The notes beneath the pieces are model-generated. The model was given only the letters and a program-made list of their open reading frames with translations, did no database searches and was not told where the DNA came from. A stretch of 64,000 nucleotides of DNA from Pomphorhynchus laevis (Eukaryota; Acanthocephala; Palaeacanthocephala; Echinorhynchida; Pomphorhynchidae), in the NCBI GenBank assembly GCA_012934845.2, contig WNNJ02001233.1, forward strand, positions 30,407-94,406, written 5' to 3'. Positions within the stretch are counted from its first letter, which is position 1. Each line of letters opens with the position of its first letter. Positions 1-10,277 of the stretch are shown one piece after another. Made by a program: the position numbers and the translations under genes.

Positions 1-534
1 TTCTAACAGCACCAACTACGGTATCAAGCCTGGCTAAAAGGGAGAAGAGTTAATGTAAGTAAAATCGCTCGACTGTAAAAATACCGATCAAAACACTTGA
101 CATGATGATTTAATATTTTTTTTATAAATTTGTTTACAATGTTTTTAAAAACGGAAATTTTTTTCACATTTATAAATAGTGATTTGGAAATGTGCAAACA
201 CATACTAAAATATACAAATTTAAGTTAAGTTTTTGCATATCTAGACTTTAATAGAATTAAATAGTTTACTGGTAAATATTTAAAATTTTTTGTAATAAAA
301 ATAATTATAATATAATAATTAAAATAATATCTAGTATTATTATTTTGTTATTCAAAGCTTGAATAACAAAGAAAAATAATAATAAAAAAATTATTTATTA
401 ATAATAGAAAAGAAAAATGAATTACAAAAGAAAAATGAAAAACTATCTTGATACCCATTAACTACTTACAATTTACAACATATAAACATACAATAAACAT
501 ACAAAAGGATAATCTGACACATATTATTATCATC
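1..534. other. AT-rich leader region with a perfect hairpin
   Basis: No coding region is seen here. The stretch is strongly AT-rich and ends at the start codon of CRR-1. A perfect 11-bp inverted repeat (TTTGTTATTCA, five-base loop, complement) lies at 344-370. At about 384-405 there is an A-tract followed by TTATTTATTAATAATAG, resembling the junctions that precede the other CRR copies. A weak match to the family leader (AATAAACATACAAAAG) lies at about 490-507. Confidence 0.6.
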
Positions 535-3500
535 ATGCCGCGCGGTGTTCCTTCCTCAATACCCAAATGTTGCAACTGTAATTCAAGTGCCGCCCGTTGT
601 ATTCGGTGTCCTTGTGCAAAATCAAAGAAACAATGTTTAAACTGTGTAGCCCCACACTGTACACGCAAACTAGTTGATCCTTGTCTAACCCACAACTCGA
701 ATGACTCAATCGTTGCCACCACAGATGTAGATGCAGCTTTATCTCAAAAAACGCTAAGATCCCAAATCGACTCAAGAAACCAATCACAAGCTATCGGACA
801 TATTTTTGGATCATTAAGTCAACAGAACTCCGCAAATATAATCGACACATTATTCAATAATTTAAAGCATTGGATACCAAATTTAATGGATTTACCAATT
901 TGTAATGATAGTAAGGAATTTATCGATATGTTAACTGAATGCTTCGCGCACTTTAATACCGACAAGCGAACTGACTACGATCCTCTAAAACAGGCGACGG
1001 TAATGTGCCAGCTAATTCTACAACGCATTCCAAGTCGCAAGACAAGTTTTATAAGAAAAACGTTGGCGCGAAGAATCACACTTTGGAGAAATAATGATCT
1101 GCTAAAACTCATGGCTGAAGCGGAATATTTACAAAAAATGAAATATCACTCAATTAAATTAGGAAGTCGAAAAACCAAATGCGAAATAAAGAGGATTATT
1201 AACTTGGTTCGAAATTGCAAGATAGGTAAAGCTTCACGGACACTAGATACAAAAGAAAATCGAGGTGTTCTTGATTTAGACAGTATTATAGACAACCAAA
1301 CCGTGTTATCAATTCTTAAAGATCTTCATCCTACGCCTGAACCTGTTAATGAAGAATTCGTACTACAAGGCGATGTAGAAGGCAGGGTTGAACACTATGA
1401 CGTAAGATTCAGTGACCTGACTCCAGCTGACATTATCCATGCAGCGAGGATTACAACGGGATCTGCTGGTCCGTCTGGAGTCGACGCGGATGGCTGGAAA
1501 AACTTTCTGACACATCATGGAAATGCATCTAGCAAGTTGGCTATCCAAATATGCGAATTTACAATCAAAATAGCGATGGACACAATTGATCCGATACGAT
1601 TAGATGCATACACAGTCAGCCGCCTCGTACCTCTTGATAAGAACCCAGGAGTGAGGCCAGTTGGAATTGGAGAAACATTACGAAGAATCATTGGACGAGT
1701 AGTACTGAACCACGTATCCAAAGATATCACTTCTGTTTGTAACAATTTTCAACTTTGTGCGGGTCAGCGATGTGGAACGGAAGTGGCGGTTCACACAATG
1801 CGAGAGGCATTTGAAAAGACACCAGACTCATGTATACTCCTGATAGACGCGAAAAATGCATTCAACCAAATAAACAGAAATCTGGCACTCAGAAATATAA
1901 AATATATTTGTCCATCCCTGGATAAAATCCTACATAACACATATGGACGCACATCCGATCTGGTCGTGAATGGTACGGTACTACACTCCGCCGAAGGCTT
2001 TACGCAGGGTGATCCTCTAGCAATGGCAGCTTTTGCCCTGGCGTCCATTCCTCTGATCAACCGTTTAAAGGAAGTGGCGCCGGGTGCGAAACACGTTTGG
2101 TATGCTGATGACGGGGGATGCGTCGGCACAATAGCAGAATTGGAAAAAATATGGAAAGAGCTACAGAGATGTGGTCCATCCTTTGGATACTTCATCAATC
2201 CCCGGAAGTGTACACTATTAGCTCATAAAGATTTAGTTGAAAATGCTGCAGTTGCTTTAACTCAACAAGGAGTTGCTATGAGGAAGGATGGAGTTAAATA
2301 TCTAGGAAGTTTTATTGGAGAATATGATTTTGTGCACAACAAATGTTCAGATTTAGTTGAGAAATGGAAGAATACTTTAGATAAACTACAAAGCGTTAGC
2401 ACTCAGGAGGCTTTCGCTAGCTATCTACTTCTAACAAAGGCGATACAACCCAAATTATCGTATATTGAACGTACGTGCTATATGCAACAAGCGTGGTTAA
2501 AGCCATTCCACTCTAAGCTGTTCAATGATGTACTACCTGAAATGCTGGGATACATAGGTCAGGACAACGAAGCTGAGATGATAATATCACTCCCGAATCG
2601 TTTTGGAGGGCTGGGAATCATAAACCAATTAAGAACGTGCGGTTCAGAGTATGAAAACTCGGTCAAGATTTGTAATCCCGCAATGAAAGGTCTAATAGGT
2701 GATGACTTGGAAACCCAGCAGAAGCAAATATACAAAGAAATCAAAGAATGTAACAAGAGAGAGACAGTACGATACAGGCAAAGTATAATAGAATTATCAC
2801 CCAGAGATCTATTTACAATTTTTGAAAACGCGAGCAAAAGTGGAGCTTCGGCGTGGCTCAGCAGTAATCACGGAGCTAAAGATTTGTTCCTTAATACTCG
2901 CGAGTTTCACGATGCTCTGTTAGCTCGTTATGACTGGCAAACCTCGAATCATGGAAGGTGTGAATGCGGTAAAAGCAATGAAGTCGCACATATACTGTCT
3001 TGCAGAACTGGAGGAATGACATTTGTACGCCACAATAGCATTAAGAGTGAACTTGCGAATCAAATTCAAAAAGTATGTCGAAGGGTAATCCAAGAACCAA
3101 TATTACAGAATGTACCCGAGACCACGTCATTTGAAGCAACATCGACGACTAGGGATCGTAATGCAAGGGCAGACATTGTGTGTAACGGCCTATTCGGACA
3201 TGTGACGGAGCGGTCCTTCCTGGACATTTGCATTTTTAATAGTTTTGCTCCATCGTATGCAACGAGTCACATGTCAAATCCCTTTGTATATCACGAGGAA
3301 AGGAAGAATGGCAAATACAAAGAACGTATAAACAGAATTGAGCGGGCTCATTTTCATCCATTTGTTATGTCAACAACGGGTGGATTGGGAAACGCGGCTA
3401 ACACTGTGTTAAAAAAGGTAGCATCAATGCATGCTTTGCAAGGACCACAGAATTACGCCGAGATAATACACACATACAGATGCCGTTTGTCGAGAATGAT

Positions 3501-3558
3501 GGCTCGAGTAGTATCAATGTCCATGCAGGGCGTTTGTAGCCAGACGCTAGAATTGTAA
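535..3558 (+). CDS. CRR-1: intact reverse transcriptase / restriction-like endonuclease protein
   Basis: A 1,007-residue polyprotein-like ORF of a non-LTR-type retroelement; it should copy element RNA into a nicked target. The ORF is open from 448, but I choose ATG 535 because all copies with a 5' end start with MPRG or MPKG there, followed by a cysteine cluster (residues about 12-46, CCxCN and CxCxK spacing) that probably binds nucleic acid. RT blocks follow: GPSG at about 311, LLIDAKNAFN about 434 (block A), GFTQGDP about 487, YADD about 522. The C-terminal part has CECG-x-H-x-C about 808, RHN about 831, ARADIV about 877, FLDICIFN about 894 and KYKER about 926. That order (zinc knuckle, RHN, then PD-(D/E)XK-like acids and a lysine) is that of restriction-like endonucleases in R2/R4-type elements. 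It is the only uninterrupted copy here. Similar proteins occur in cnidarian and sponge genomes; exact clade unknown to me. Confidence 0.85.
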   Translation: MPRGVPSSIPKCCNCNSSAARCIRCPCAKSKKQCLNCVAPHCTRKLVDPCLTHNSNDSIVATTDVDAALSQKTLRSQIDSRNQSQAIGHIFGSLSQQNSANIIDTLFNNLKHWIPNLMDLPICNDSKEFIDMLTECFAHFNTDKRTDYDPLKQATVMCQLILQRIPSRKTSFIRKTLARRITLWRNNDLLKLMAEAEYLQKMKYHSIKLGSRKTKCEIKRIINLVRNCKIGKASRTLDTKENRGVLDLDSIIDNQTVLSILKDLHPTPEPVNEEFVLQGDVEGRVEHYDVRFSDLTPADIIHAARITTGSAGPSGVDADGWKNFLTHHGNASSKLAIQICEFTIKIAMDTIDPIRLDAYTVSRLVPLDKNPGVRPVGIGETLRRIIGRVVLNHVSKDITSVCNNFQLCAGQRCGTEVAVHTMREAFEKTPDSCILLIDAKNAFNQINRNLALRNIKYICPSLDKILHNTYGRTSDLVVNGTVLHSAEGFTQGDPLAMAAFALASIPLINRLKEVAPGAKHVWYADDGGCVGTIAELEKIWKELQRCGPSFGYFINPRKCTLLAHKDLVENAAVALTQQGVAMRKDGVKYLGSFIGEYDFVHNKCSDLVEKWKNTLDKLQSVSTQEAFASYLLLTKAIQPKLSYIERTCYMQQAWLKPFHSKLFNDVLPEMLGYIGQDNEAEMIISLPNRFGGLGIINQLRTCGSEYENSVKICNPAMKGLIGDDLETQQKQIYKEIKECNKRETVRYRQSIIELSPRDLFTIFENASKSGASAWLSSNHGAKDLFLNTREFHDALLARYDWQTSNHGRCECGKSNEVAHILSCRTGGMTFVRHNSIKSELANQIQKVCRRVIQEPILQNVPETTSFEATSTTRDRNARADIVCNGLFGHVTERSFLDICIFNSFAPSYATSHMSNPFVYHEERKNGKYKERINRIERAHFHPFVMSTTGGLGNAANTVLKKVASMHALQGPQNYAEIIHTYRCRLSRMMARVVSMSMQGVCSQTLEL

Positions 3559-3689
3559 AACATGACAAATCATAAATGTATTATTATTAATTTATCAATT
3601 TTTTTTTTTTTTTTAAAAAAAAAATAAAAAAAAAAAAAAAAAAAATTTATTAATAATTAATTTTTTTTATTATTATTTTACAATCTCTG
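3559..3689. repeat. Tail-to-tail A/T tracts between two CRR elements
   Basis: The 3' UTR of CRR-1 runs into a T-run then an A-run (about 3599-3645), followed by AT-rich sequence leading into the 3' end of CRR-2 on the other strand. CRR-1 lacks the conserved 3' tag found in its relatives, so its own 3' end is probably truncated or replaced here. Confidence 0.5.
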
Positions 3690-3708
3690 GGTTACCCGCA
3701 AATGGGCC
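3690..3708 (-). promoter_or_regulatory. CRR 3' tag (CRR-2)
   Basis: On the - strand this reads GGCCCATTTGCGGGTAACC, 30 bases beyond the end of the CRR-2 ORF. CCC and GGG can pair around ATTTGC, with an outer GG/CC pair. The same 18-20 nt word lies just downstream of several other CRR ORFs, so it is inferred to be a 3' UTR recognition structure for the RT. Confidence 0.7.
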
Positions 3709-3737
3709 CGTAAATGATAATTAAGTTCAGTTTGGGT

Positions 3738-6518
3738 TCAAAATTCTGGACGTCCGATTGCAGATCGCGTTCCTCTGATGCATCGCGATGTCATTTTTGC
3801 AAGTAATAGGCCTAGACGCGTTCTAAGCTTTGTAAGCTCGTCGGGGTATCTGCTTGCTCGCTTATTTGCCAATTTAGATGCGATCCGTCTTAAAAGTTGT
3901 GTGGCATTTTCACCGCTTTCACCTGAGAATGAGAAGACGGCGGGTACAAGAGACCCCCGCTCGAACTCTGTTATTCTTTCGAGATATTTACTGCGCTTTC
4001 GCTGTTGGTGGTACTTATAGCAGGACTCTGGTGTCTTGGAGGAGTTGGACTGAGCGAAAGCGTTAAACAAGCAAATGTCGAAGAAAGTTCACTCACTCCT
4101 ATCACCATACAACCCTGAGCATGCAATGTCGAGCCTAGCATCACGGTCTTTTGTCGTTAAGCCGTTTCTAAAGTCAAAGTTTGGCGGGACTGGTGTAAGC
4201 AGCGGCTCGACTTGTACGTTATACGATGTTTCTCTTAGCTGATAGGCAATAAAATCGCGCACGGCATCGTGTCGCATCGACGGAAGACCACCGAATGGGC
4301 ATGAGAGAGCATGTGCAACTGTATTAATCTGCTTACATTTACATTGAGTTGGTGCGGATTTAGGCGTAATTCCGTATCTAGAAGAAATAGAATCACAAAA
4401 CTCGATGTTACTTAATCGAGTTGCTCGATCGAATGTAGGATATCCGGATAGCCATGACGAAGCCCCTGTTGTTGAAGCATGCTCAATTGCGGTACACAGA
4501 ATTCCACTCGCATTGCTCAAAATATCTTCTTGGTCAAGCTTTTCACTAGAGGCTTTTGCTGCCCGTAGATTTTTAATAATTGTCTCCTGCATAGAATTAA
4601 GTACCGAGCCAATATATCCTTGTATGCTTGGCTCACACACTGAGGTCGATGATCGATATTCGTTGCTTGGTAACGTGGACGGATCTCTAATGCATAAACC
4701 GCCGTTGCGAAAACTCAACTGGCATGTGCGCCATAAGATATCGTCTTGAGAAATATCAATGTCAAAAAGATGTGATATTGTAGACTTTAGTTTCAGTGTC
4801 AGAGGTGCGAACCACGCAGAGGGGCATTCATAGCATCGTTGAGTATGTGTCCATTTATGCTGAATAGACTTAATTAAGCATACGTATGCAACCTGAGTGT
4901 CTAACTCTCCTACTTTCTTCAACTGTGACACTAATGTGCAAATGGAGGAAACTGATGATCGTATAAACGTCTCTATGTATTCGGCTGATCCGATTGGTAC
5001 TCCAAGAACGGGTAAGCCATCCTCAACGATGGAGACTCCAGCGTTATCAAGACGCGATTGGAAAGTCGAGATGTCGTTCCCGTGGGAATATACCTTGCAT
5101 TTTCCCGGATTCAAGTGTACGCAATATGAGGGGCCGAAGGATTGAAGCAACTTAAATGCTTCAATGACATCTTGTGGGGAACCTATGAGGTTGCCGTCGT
5201 CTGCGTACCATAACTGTTTAATGTTTGGGCAAGTTCTTTTGATACGGAGTAGTAACGGAAGTGTTGCAGAGGCAAATGCTGCCATCGAAAAGACGTCGCC
5301 CTGTGTAAATCCTTCAGCAGATAGTAAGAATTCACTGTCAATTGTTAGCAGTGTCGGCTTTCTGTATAGGTTAGAAAGGACTGTGTTCAATGCTGGACAG
5401 ATATTTGGCATGTTTGAGAGAGCGGTCATTCTATTCACTCTGTTGAATGCGTTGTCAGCATCTATTGTGAGTAGCACGAATGTAGGATTTCTCTTCAACG
5501 AGTCACGAATACCGTGAATAACACATTCGGTGCCAGCACGCTGCGAGGCGCAGAATTGGACGTTCCCGCATATTGTTTGCAGTTGGGGTGATATTATTTT
5601 CAATATTGATTTAGATATAATGCGTCTGGAAACATCTCCTATTCCTATAGGACGTACGCCAGGATTTTTGCTAATATGAATAAGGCGACTAGCGGTGAAG
5701 GCTGTCATCGACTCCTGTGAGATTGGATTTAATGCTAATTGTTGAGCGAAAGATGCAAGTGATTCAGCTAGACGTTTCGATTCTGCCCCAAAGTCAACCA
5801 ACATTCAATGCCATGCTCTTGCATCTAATCCGGACGGGCCCGCTTCTCCCTTTACTTTCTTAGAGTTGGCAACGATCAGTTCAAAGTCAATAGAATCAAA
5901 TGCAACTGGGTTAAACTCAGGAATGTCATCGATAGGCCTGCGCAGAATGGCGTCATCAGATTTTGCTAAAGCCATCGGATGCTTATCAATAAGAATTTGT
6001 CTCACTGTTTGGCCGTCTATTATTTCGTCTATTCGAAGAGGATGCCCTGTACCATCATTTGATTCAAGTAATTTGACAGCAGCTGTCATTTTCCCACCAA
6101 GAACAAGCTTCTGAACAGTTTTCAGAATATCATTATTTAGAGGATCATATAGCTTGTGGGAAGACTGAGACTGGAGAAAACGAGCTTCGTTGAGCAGCGT
6201 TTGCATATCTCCGCTTGTCCAACAATCAAGTCTGCGATCGAGAATTTGTTTTAGTTGCTTAGGGTTCGCTTTAGCAGGGCGCTGGAGGATTAACTGACTG
6301 ATGACAACCGCGAGTGAAAGCGAGCAATCGTTTGTGGATGCTAATTCATATATCCGTGCAAGCTCTGAGATAAATCGCTTAGATCCGATGCATCTTGGTA
6401 GTCTAAACAGGTTTGGTTTCCATAGAATAACTTCATGCAATATCGACTCCACCGAGAGAGTATCTGATGAAGATTGGAGTTGCGAGATGGTTGCAGTTAT
6501 AGGCTCAAGTTCTGTCTG
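3738..6518 (-). pseudogene. CRR-2: RT / restriction-like endonuclease, 5'-truncated, with two stops
   Basis: A near full-length copy without the N-terminal cysteine cluster. The frame is open from about 6518 and contains the conserved ILHEVILWKPN block, GPSGLDARAW, VLLTIDADNAFN, GFTQGDV, YADDGNLIG, GASSWL, CKCKQ-x-HALSC, RHD, ARLDIACSGL and FFDICLFN. Two in-frame TGA codons interrupt it: at 5805-5807 just after the GPSG block, and at 4089-4091 where relatives have ERTF, which suggests CGA to TGA. RT and nuclease residues are otherwise kept, so inactivation looks recent. Upstream, TTTAATTATATTTCTTCAG at about 6516-6534 resembles a splice acceptor, but no upstream exon is seen. Confidence 0.8.
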
Positions 6519-6599
6519 AAGAAATATAATTAAAATAATAATATCAATAAAAATAAAATTTACAATTCTTTGGTAAGTTTATTTATAGTGGAAGCTTAA

Positions 6600-7640
6600 G
6601 TATTAAAATTTAAATATCAAATATTAAAATTTGGAATATATTTGATGAAATTAAAAAGAAAATGAAAATAACAAAAGAATTATAAAAGAAAATATCAAAT
6701 AACAAAATATACCTGATTAACCTTTGTCTTCATACGTAAAAAGCTTTACGGTTAAATAGCTTAATTATTTAAATGTAAACGCAACATTTGAACTTATTTA
6801 TTTAAGTTTAGGAACAATTATTACAAGTAACTGTTCTATAATGGATAAAAGAGGTTTAACAATTTAATCAGATAAAACTATACAAAATTACATAAAAATC
6901 CAATAAAACCATGTGTACATTAAAACCACTTTATGTCTATATGAATAAAATACTTAAAGTAATTAAAGCACACTTCAAAAAATATTGTAATGTAATCGAA
7001 ATTAATACTGGTATAAAACACTATTTCAGTATTAATTCTACAAAAGAATTTTTGGAACATACAAAGGGAATAAATTTTCATAATAAAAATACGTACGATT
7101 TTAGTACGCTTTATACAAATCTAGATTTAGTAGATATTAAAGAAGCGTTAGTAAAATTAATTAATCTTATATTCGGAAAAAGATATACATATATACGTTA
7201 TAATAACTATAACGCATATCTAACAAAAATTAAACCATCAAGTAAATATAAATATAGGGATAAAATTGAATTAATAGAATCCTTAAATATTTTGATAAAT
7301 CAAAATTATTTAAAAGTAGCGACATCTATATTTAGACAAGTAAAGGTGTTTCTATGGATGGTAATGTAATAGTAGCCCAATTATAGCTGACTTGTTTTTA
7401 AGCTTCATAGAATATAAATTTGCTCAAAACTGTTTCAAAAATAAATCTGAACAATTTAAAGATGTGAAAAAATAAATAAGACAAATAAAAGGTGTTCCGA
7501 TAGTAGCCCAATTATAGCTGACTTATTTTTATGCTTTATAGAATATGAATTTGTTAATAACTGTTTAAAAAATAAATCTAAATTGTATAAAGGTATGAAA
7601 TATATGTTTCGACATATTGATGATATATGTGTATTTAATT
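6600..7640 (+). pseudogene. PLE-A copy a: Penelope-like RT remnant
   Basis: The longest open part (6911-7369) contains YDFSTLYTNL, the hallmark RT block of one Penelope-like lineage, followed by FRQVKG (about 7330). In other frames further on come SSPIIADLF (about 7370-7400) and YIDDICVFN (about 7615-7645), so the RT catalytic YxDD is present but out of frame. Upstream degenerate parts (6640-6900) match the N-terminal DEIKK and LETII-TS-CS segments of copies b and c. The 7330-7440 segment is partly repeated at about 7480-7580. The copy is very AT-rich and non-functional. Confidence 0.7.
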
Positions 7641-7699
7641 CTTACAAACAAGAACAGTCAGCTGAATTCCCCTTCTTGTTCATTATGACTAGTATATAA

Positions 7700-8545
7700 G
7701 TGATTTTTCTTTATGTGATTTTCGAGTGTCAGTCGTGCTGCATGGAGAGCGTTAGCAGTGCCACAATTTTTGACCAACCTGTTTGGTTTGCGCATATATC
7801 AACAATGTCTCGGATACGCTTGTCTAGAATACTCTCGAATATTTTCATAGTTTGCGAGTGCGATCGAATTGAGCGGTAATTGGAGTCGTCAGCTGAATTC
7901 CCATTCTTTTTCCATATCGATATGGTGATACTGCTTTGCCAACCGCTCGGTATCCTATGTTTATCAACTATCTTGTTGAAGAAGCTGGCTAGCCAAAGGA
8001 CTGGGTCCCAGCTTTTTGCCTACAAGAGCTCAATCGCAATGTCGTCTGACACTGTGGCTTTACTTGTCATCATAGACTTTAATGCTTCTATCACCTCGTC
8101 CTCACTTATTTGATGTAATAAACCGTACGATAATGCAACTTCTGACATCGAAAATGAGAAAACTCTTCATTTTAAGTTTCCTCAAAATGATCACGCATCT
8201 CTCTCGAACTTTCTGTCGATCTATTAATAATTTTCAGTCCCTTCAATTGATGCAGTAAAACCTTTCGATATCCTGCGTGTTTTGATGCCTTCACTTTACA
8301 TACTGAAATAGGTCTCGCTCACCAACGCGCGTATTGAGTATTTTTGGACATTATCATTGTGAACGGCTCTGGCAACTACAATGGCCTTCTAAGCTTTTCT
8401 CTTTTCTAAATGGTATGCATGACAGTTTGTCTTTATAATGTAGCTGAGATATGCATGAAATAGTTATTTCTTGTCTTTGACTTTTCCTTTTACATCTTCC
8501 GTGCAGAGCCATGTATCACGCTTTATGTATCTTTTTCCGGCTTTA
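7700..8545 (-). pseudogene. RTE-clade LINE fragment (EN-RT linker and RT start)
   Basis: On the - strand, broken frames give a linker beginning with DTWLCTEDVKGKVKDKK (about 8510-8460), then EDEVIEALKSM and DDIAIELL (about 8110-8040), WLASFFNKIV (about 8000) and SQTMKIFESILDKRIRD (about 7870-7800), and then in a shifted frame TANALHAARLTLENHIK (about 7760-7715). This order is that of RTE-type ORF2 proteins just upstream of and into RT block 1. The catalytic RT is missing. At least two frameshifts are present. Confidence 0.75.
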
Positions 8546-9110
8546 GATAAGAGAAGTTAATTATAATGATTTAAATGTAAATGCAGCATATGAACGTAGT
8601 GATCTTAGTTTAGAAACAATTATCACAAGTCACTGTTCAATATTGAATAAAAAGGGTATAAAGGTTAAATCAGATAATAAAGCTATACCTATATTAATCC
8701 AAAATTACACAAAAATCTAATAAAGCCCACGTTCATACGTAGTTATTTTAAATGTGCATTAAAACCACTTTCTGTTTATAAAATACTTAAAATAATTATA
8801 ACACACTTCAAGAAATATTGAAGGATAATCGAAATTAATGCCGGTATAAAACACTATTTAAGTATTAATTCTACAAAAGAACTTTTAGAGCACACAAAAG
8901 GAATAATTTTTCAGAATATAAATACATACGATTTTAGTACGCTTTATACAAATCTAGATTTAGTAGATATTAAAGAAGCGTTAGTAAAATTAATTAATCT
9001 TATATTCGGAAAAAGATATACATATATATGTTATAATAATTATAACGCACATCTAACAAAAATTAAACCATCAAGTAAATATAAATATATGGATAAATAA
9101 TATATTATAT
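8546..9110 (+). pseudogene. PLE-A copy b: Penelope-like RT remnant
   Basis: Decayed sequence parallel to copies a and c: YNDLNVN, SLETIITSHCSI, then GIKHYLSINSTKEL and the nucleotides for DFSTLYTNLDLVDIKEALVKL (about 8930-8990). Several stops and frame changes. It ends with a short AT-rich spacer before copy c. Three copies in the same orientation suggest repeated insertion or segmental duplication. Confidence 0.65.
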
Positions 9111-9159
9111 TAAAATCATTACTTAATAAATTAATTAGATTTGAAAAATATATTGTTTT

Positions 9160-9690
9160 ATTTCCTTTTTGGACGAGTGCAAACAAGAAAATTGGCAAGA
9201 AGTTAATTATAATGATTTAAATGTAAATCCAACATATGAACGTAGTGAGTTGAGTTTAGAAACAATTATTACAAGTCACTGTTCTATAATGGATAAAAAG
9301 GGTATAAAGGTTGAATTAGATAATAAAACTATACCTATATTATATTGGAATCTAAAATTACATAAAAATCCAATAAAACCTAGGTTCTATTGGATAACCT
9401 AGGTCCTTATAGTAATTAAAGCACACTTTAAAAAATATTGTAAGGTAATCGAAATTAATACTGGTATAAAACACTATTTCAGTATTAATTCTACAAAAGA
9501 ATTTTTAGAACAGACAAAAGGAATAAATTTTCAAAATATAAATACGATTTTAGTACGCTTTATACAAATCTAGATTTAGTAGATATTAAAGATGCATTAG
9601 AAAAATTAATTAATCTTATATTCGGAAAAGGATATACATATATATGTTATAATGACTATATCGTTAGAAACATCAGAAAAACCTTTAATA
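9160..9690 (+). pseudogene. PLE-A copy c: Penelope-like RT remnant
   Basis: ORF 9169-9402 has SLETIITSHCSIMDKKG and IPILYWNLKLHKNPIKPRF, the conserved W-PKLHKNP-RF block N-terminal to the RT fingers in Penelope-like RTs. It is followed, after an internal deletion, by KVIEINTGIKHYFSINSTKEFLEQ and a frame-shifted FSTLYTNL region (about 9550). No catalytic YxDD remains. Confidence 0.7.
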
Positions 9691-9820
9691 TTTGTCAAAC
9701 ACAACTTCTTGAAACTTCTTCAACATTTTCACGCCGTCAGGTCTAGAGAGATCTGAGCCCCTCGGCCGCACTAGCGTGTTGCCTTCCAACTGAACCATTC
9801 GGGGTCTCTCACTATTTCTA
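9690..9820 (-). mobile_element. tRNA-derived SINE, copy 1
   Basis: On the - strand a pol III type A box (TGGTTCAGTTGG, 9783-9799) is followed about 35 bases later by a B-box-like GGGGCTCAGATCTC (9746-9762). A second copy of the same ~90-bp head lies on the + strand at 47860-47950, sharing GTGCGGCCGAGGGGCTCA and GAATGGTTCAGT. The tail resembles the other copy (GTTGAAGA... and a TTTCT...GG/CGATATAG end). Confidence 0.65.
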
Positions 9821-9838
9821 GGCCTATTTGCGGAAACC
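9821..9838 (+). promoter_or_regulatory. CRR 3' tag without an adjacent ORF
   Basis: GGCCTATTTGCGGAAACC, followed by TAATTTTTGTAATT, nearly matches the tag plus downstream bases after CRR-3 (13344). No CRR coding sequence lies directly upstream; a SINE and PLE debris are there instead. This is probably the surviving 3' end of an older copy. Confidence 0.5.
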
Positions 9839-9849
9839 TAATTTTTGTA

Positions 9850-9990
9850 ATTTCTTTTATAATTGTTTGTTATCTTCATTTCTTTTTTTAATTTCATCAA
9901 ATATGTAATCTTTCCAAATTATAATCTTAGATGTTTTTAAGCTTTTACTCTTAATCAGCTTAGCAAAGTAAGCATTTAGGTCATTACATA
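9850..9990 (-). pseudogene. PLE-A N-terminal fragment
   Basis: On the - strand the bases encode IIWKDYIFDEIKKEMKITNN. The same block recurs on the - strand at about 40110-40200 and, degraded, on the + strand near 6640-6690. It appears to be the N-terminal linker of the PLE-A protein. Roughly 60-100 bp of AT-rich sequence without other features follows, up to 10090. Confidence 0.5.
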
Positions 9991-10092
9991 ATGAATTGTA
10001 AATTTTATTTTTATTGTTATTATTATTTAAAACACTAATTTTATTAACTAATCAATAACTAATTTTATTGTTATTATTATAATTTTATTTTT

Positions 10093-10130
10093 GACCTTAA
10101 AACAATTTTGGTTTCTAATAAAAATACAAT
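10093..10130 (+). promoter_or_regulatory. CRR 5' leader (CRR-3)
   Basis: GACCTTAAAACAATTTTGG followed by TTTCTAATAAAAATACA. The same leader precedes CRR-4 (13420-13456), CRR-9 (25213-25248) and lies alone at 35952-35989. It is about 150 bp upstream of the CRR-3 start codon, and is inferred to mark the 5' end of full-length elements. Confidence 0.65.
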
Positions 10131-10277
10131 ATAATAACATACAGAGATATTATCCTTGACTGTAGTAAGTGTTTGTGATTAGCGACGAAAATAACTAAAT
10201 TGCTAAGACTTGTGGATTCTTGAACAGCACCGCTTTGAACTCATAAAATTTATAACTGTTCTGGCAAATTACAAATA

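Noticed and set aside
448..534. N-terminal extension of CRR-1 to codon 448
   Set aside because: Four sister copies start at the MPRG/MPKG methionine with leader sequence directly upstream, so 535 is the likely start.
462..787. Antisense ORFs over the CRR-1 cysteine cluster
   Set aside because: Frame shadows; the sense frame has family motifs and the antisense products match nothing.
4405..6519. Several + strand ORFs of 70-117 codons within CRR-2
   Set aside because: They lie antisense to conserved RT and nuclease blocks and show no domain.
6516..6534. Real intron upstream of CRR-2
   Set aside because: A pyrimidine-AG acceptor-like string is present, but no exon with the cysteine cluster is found upstream and such strings are frequent in AT-rich DNA.
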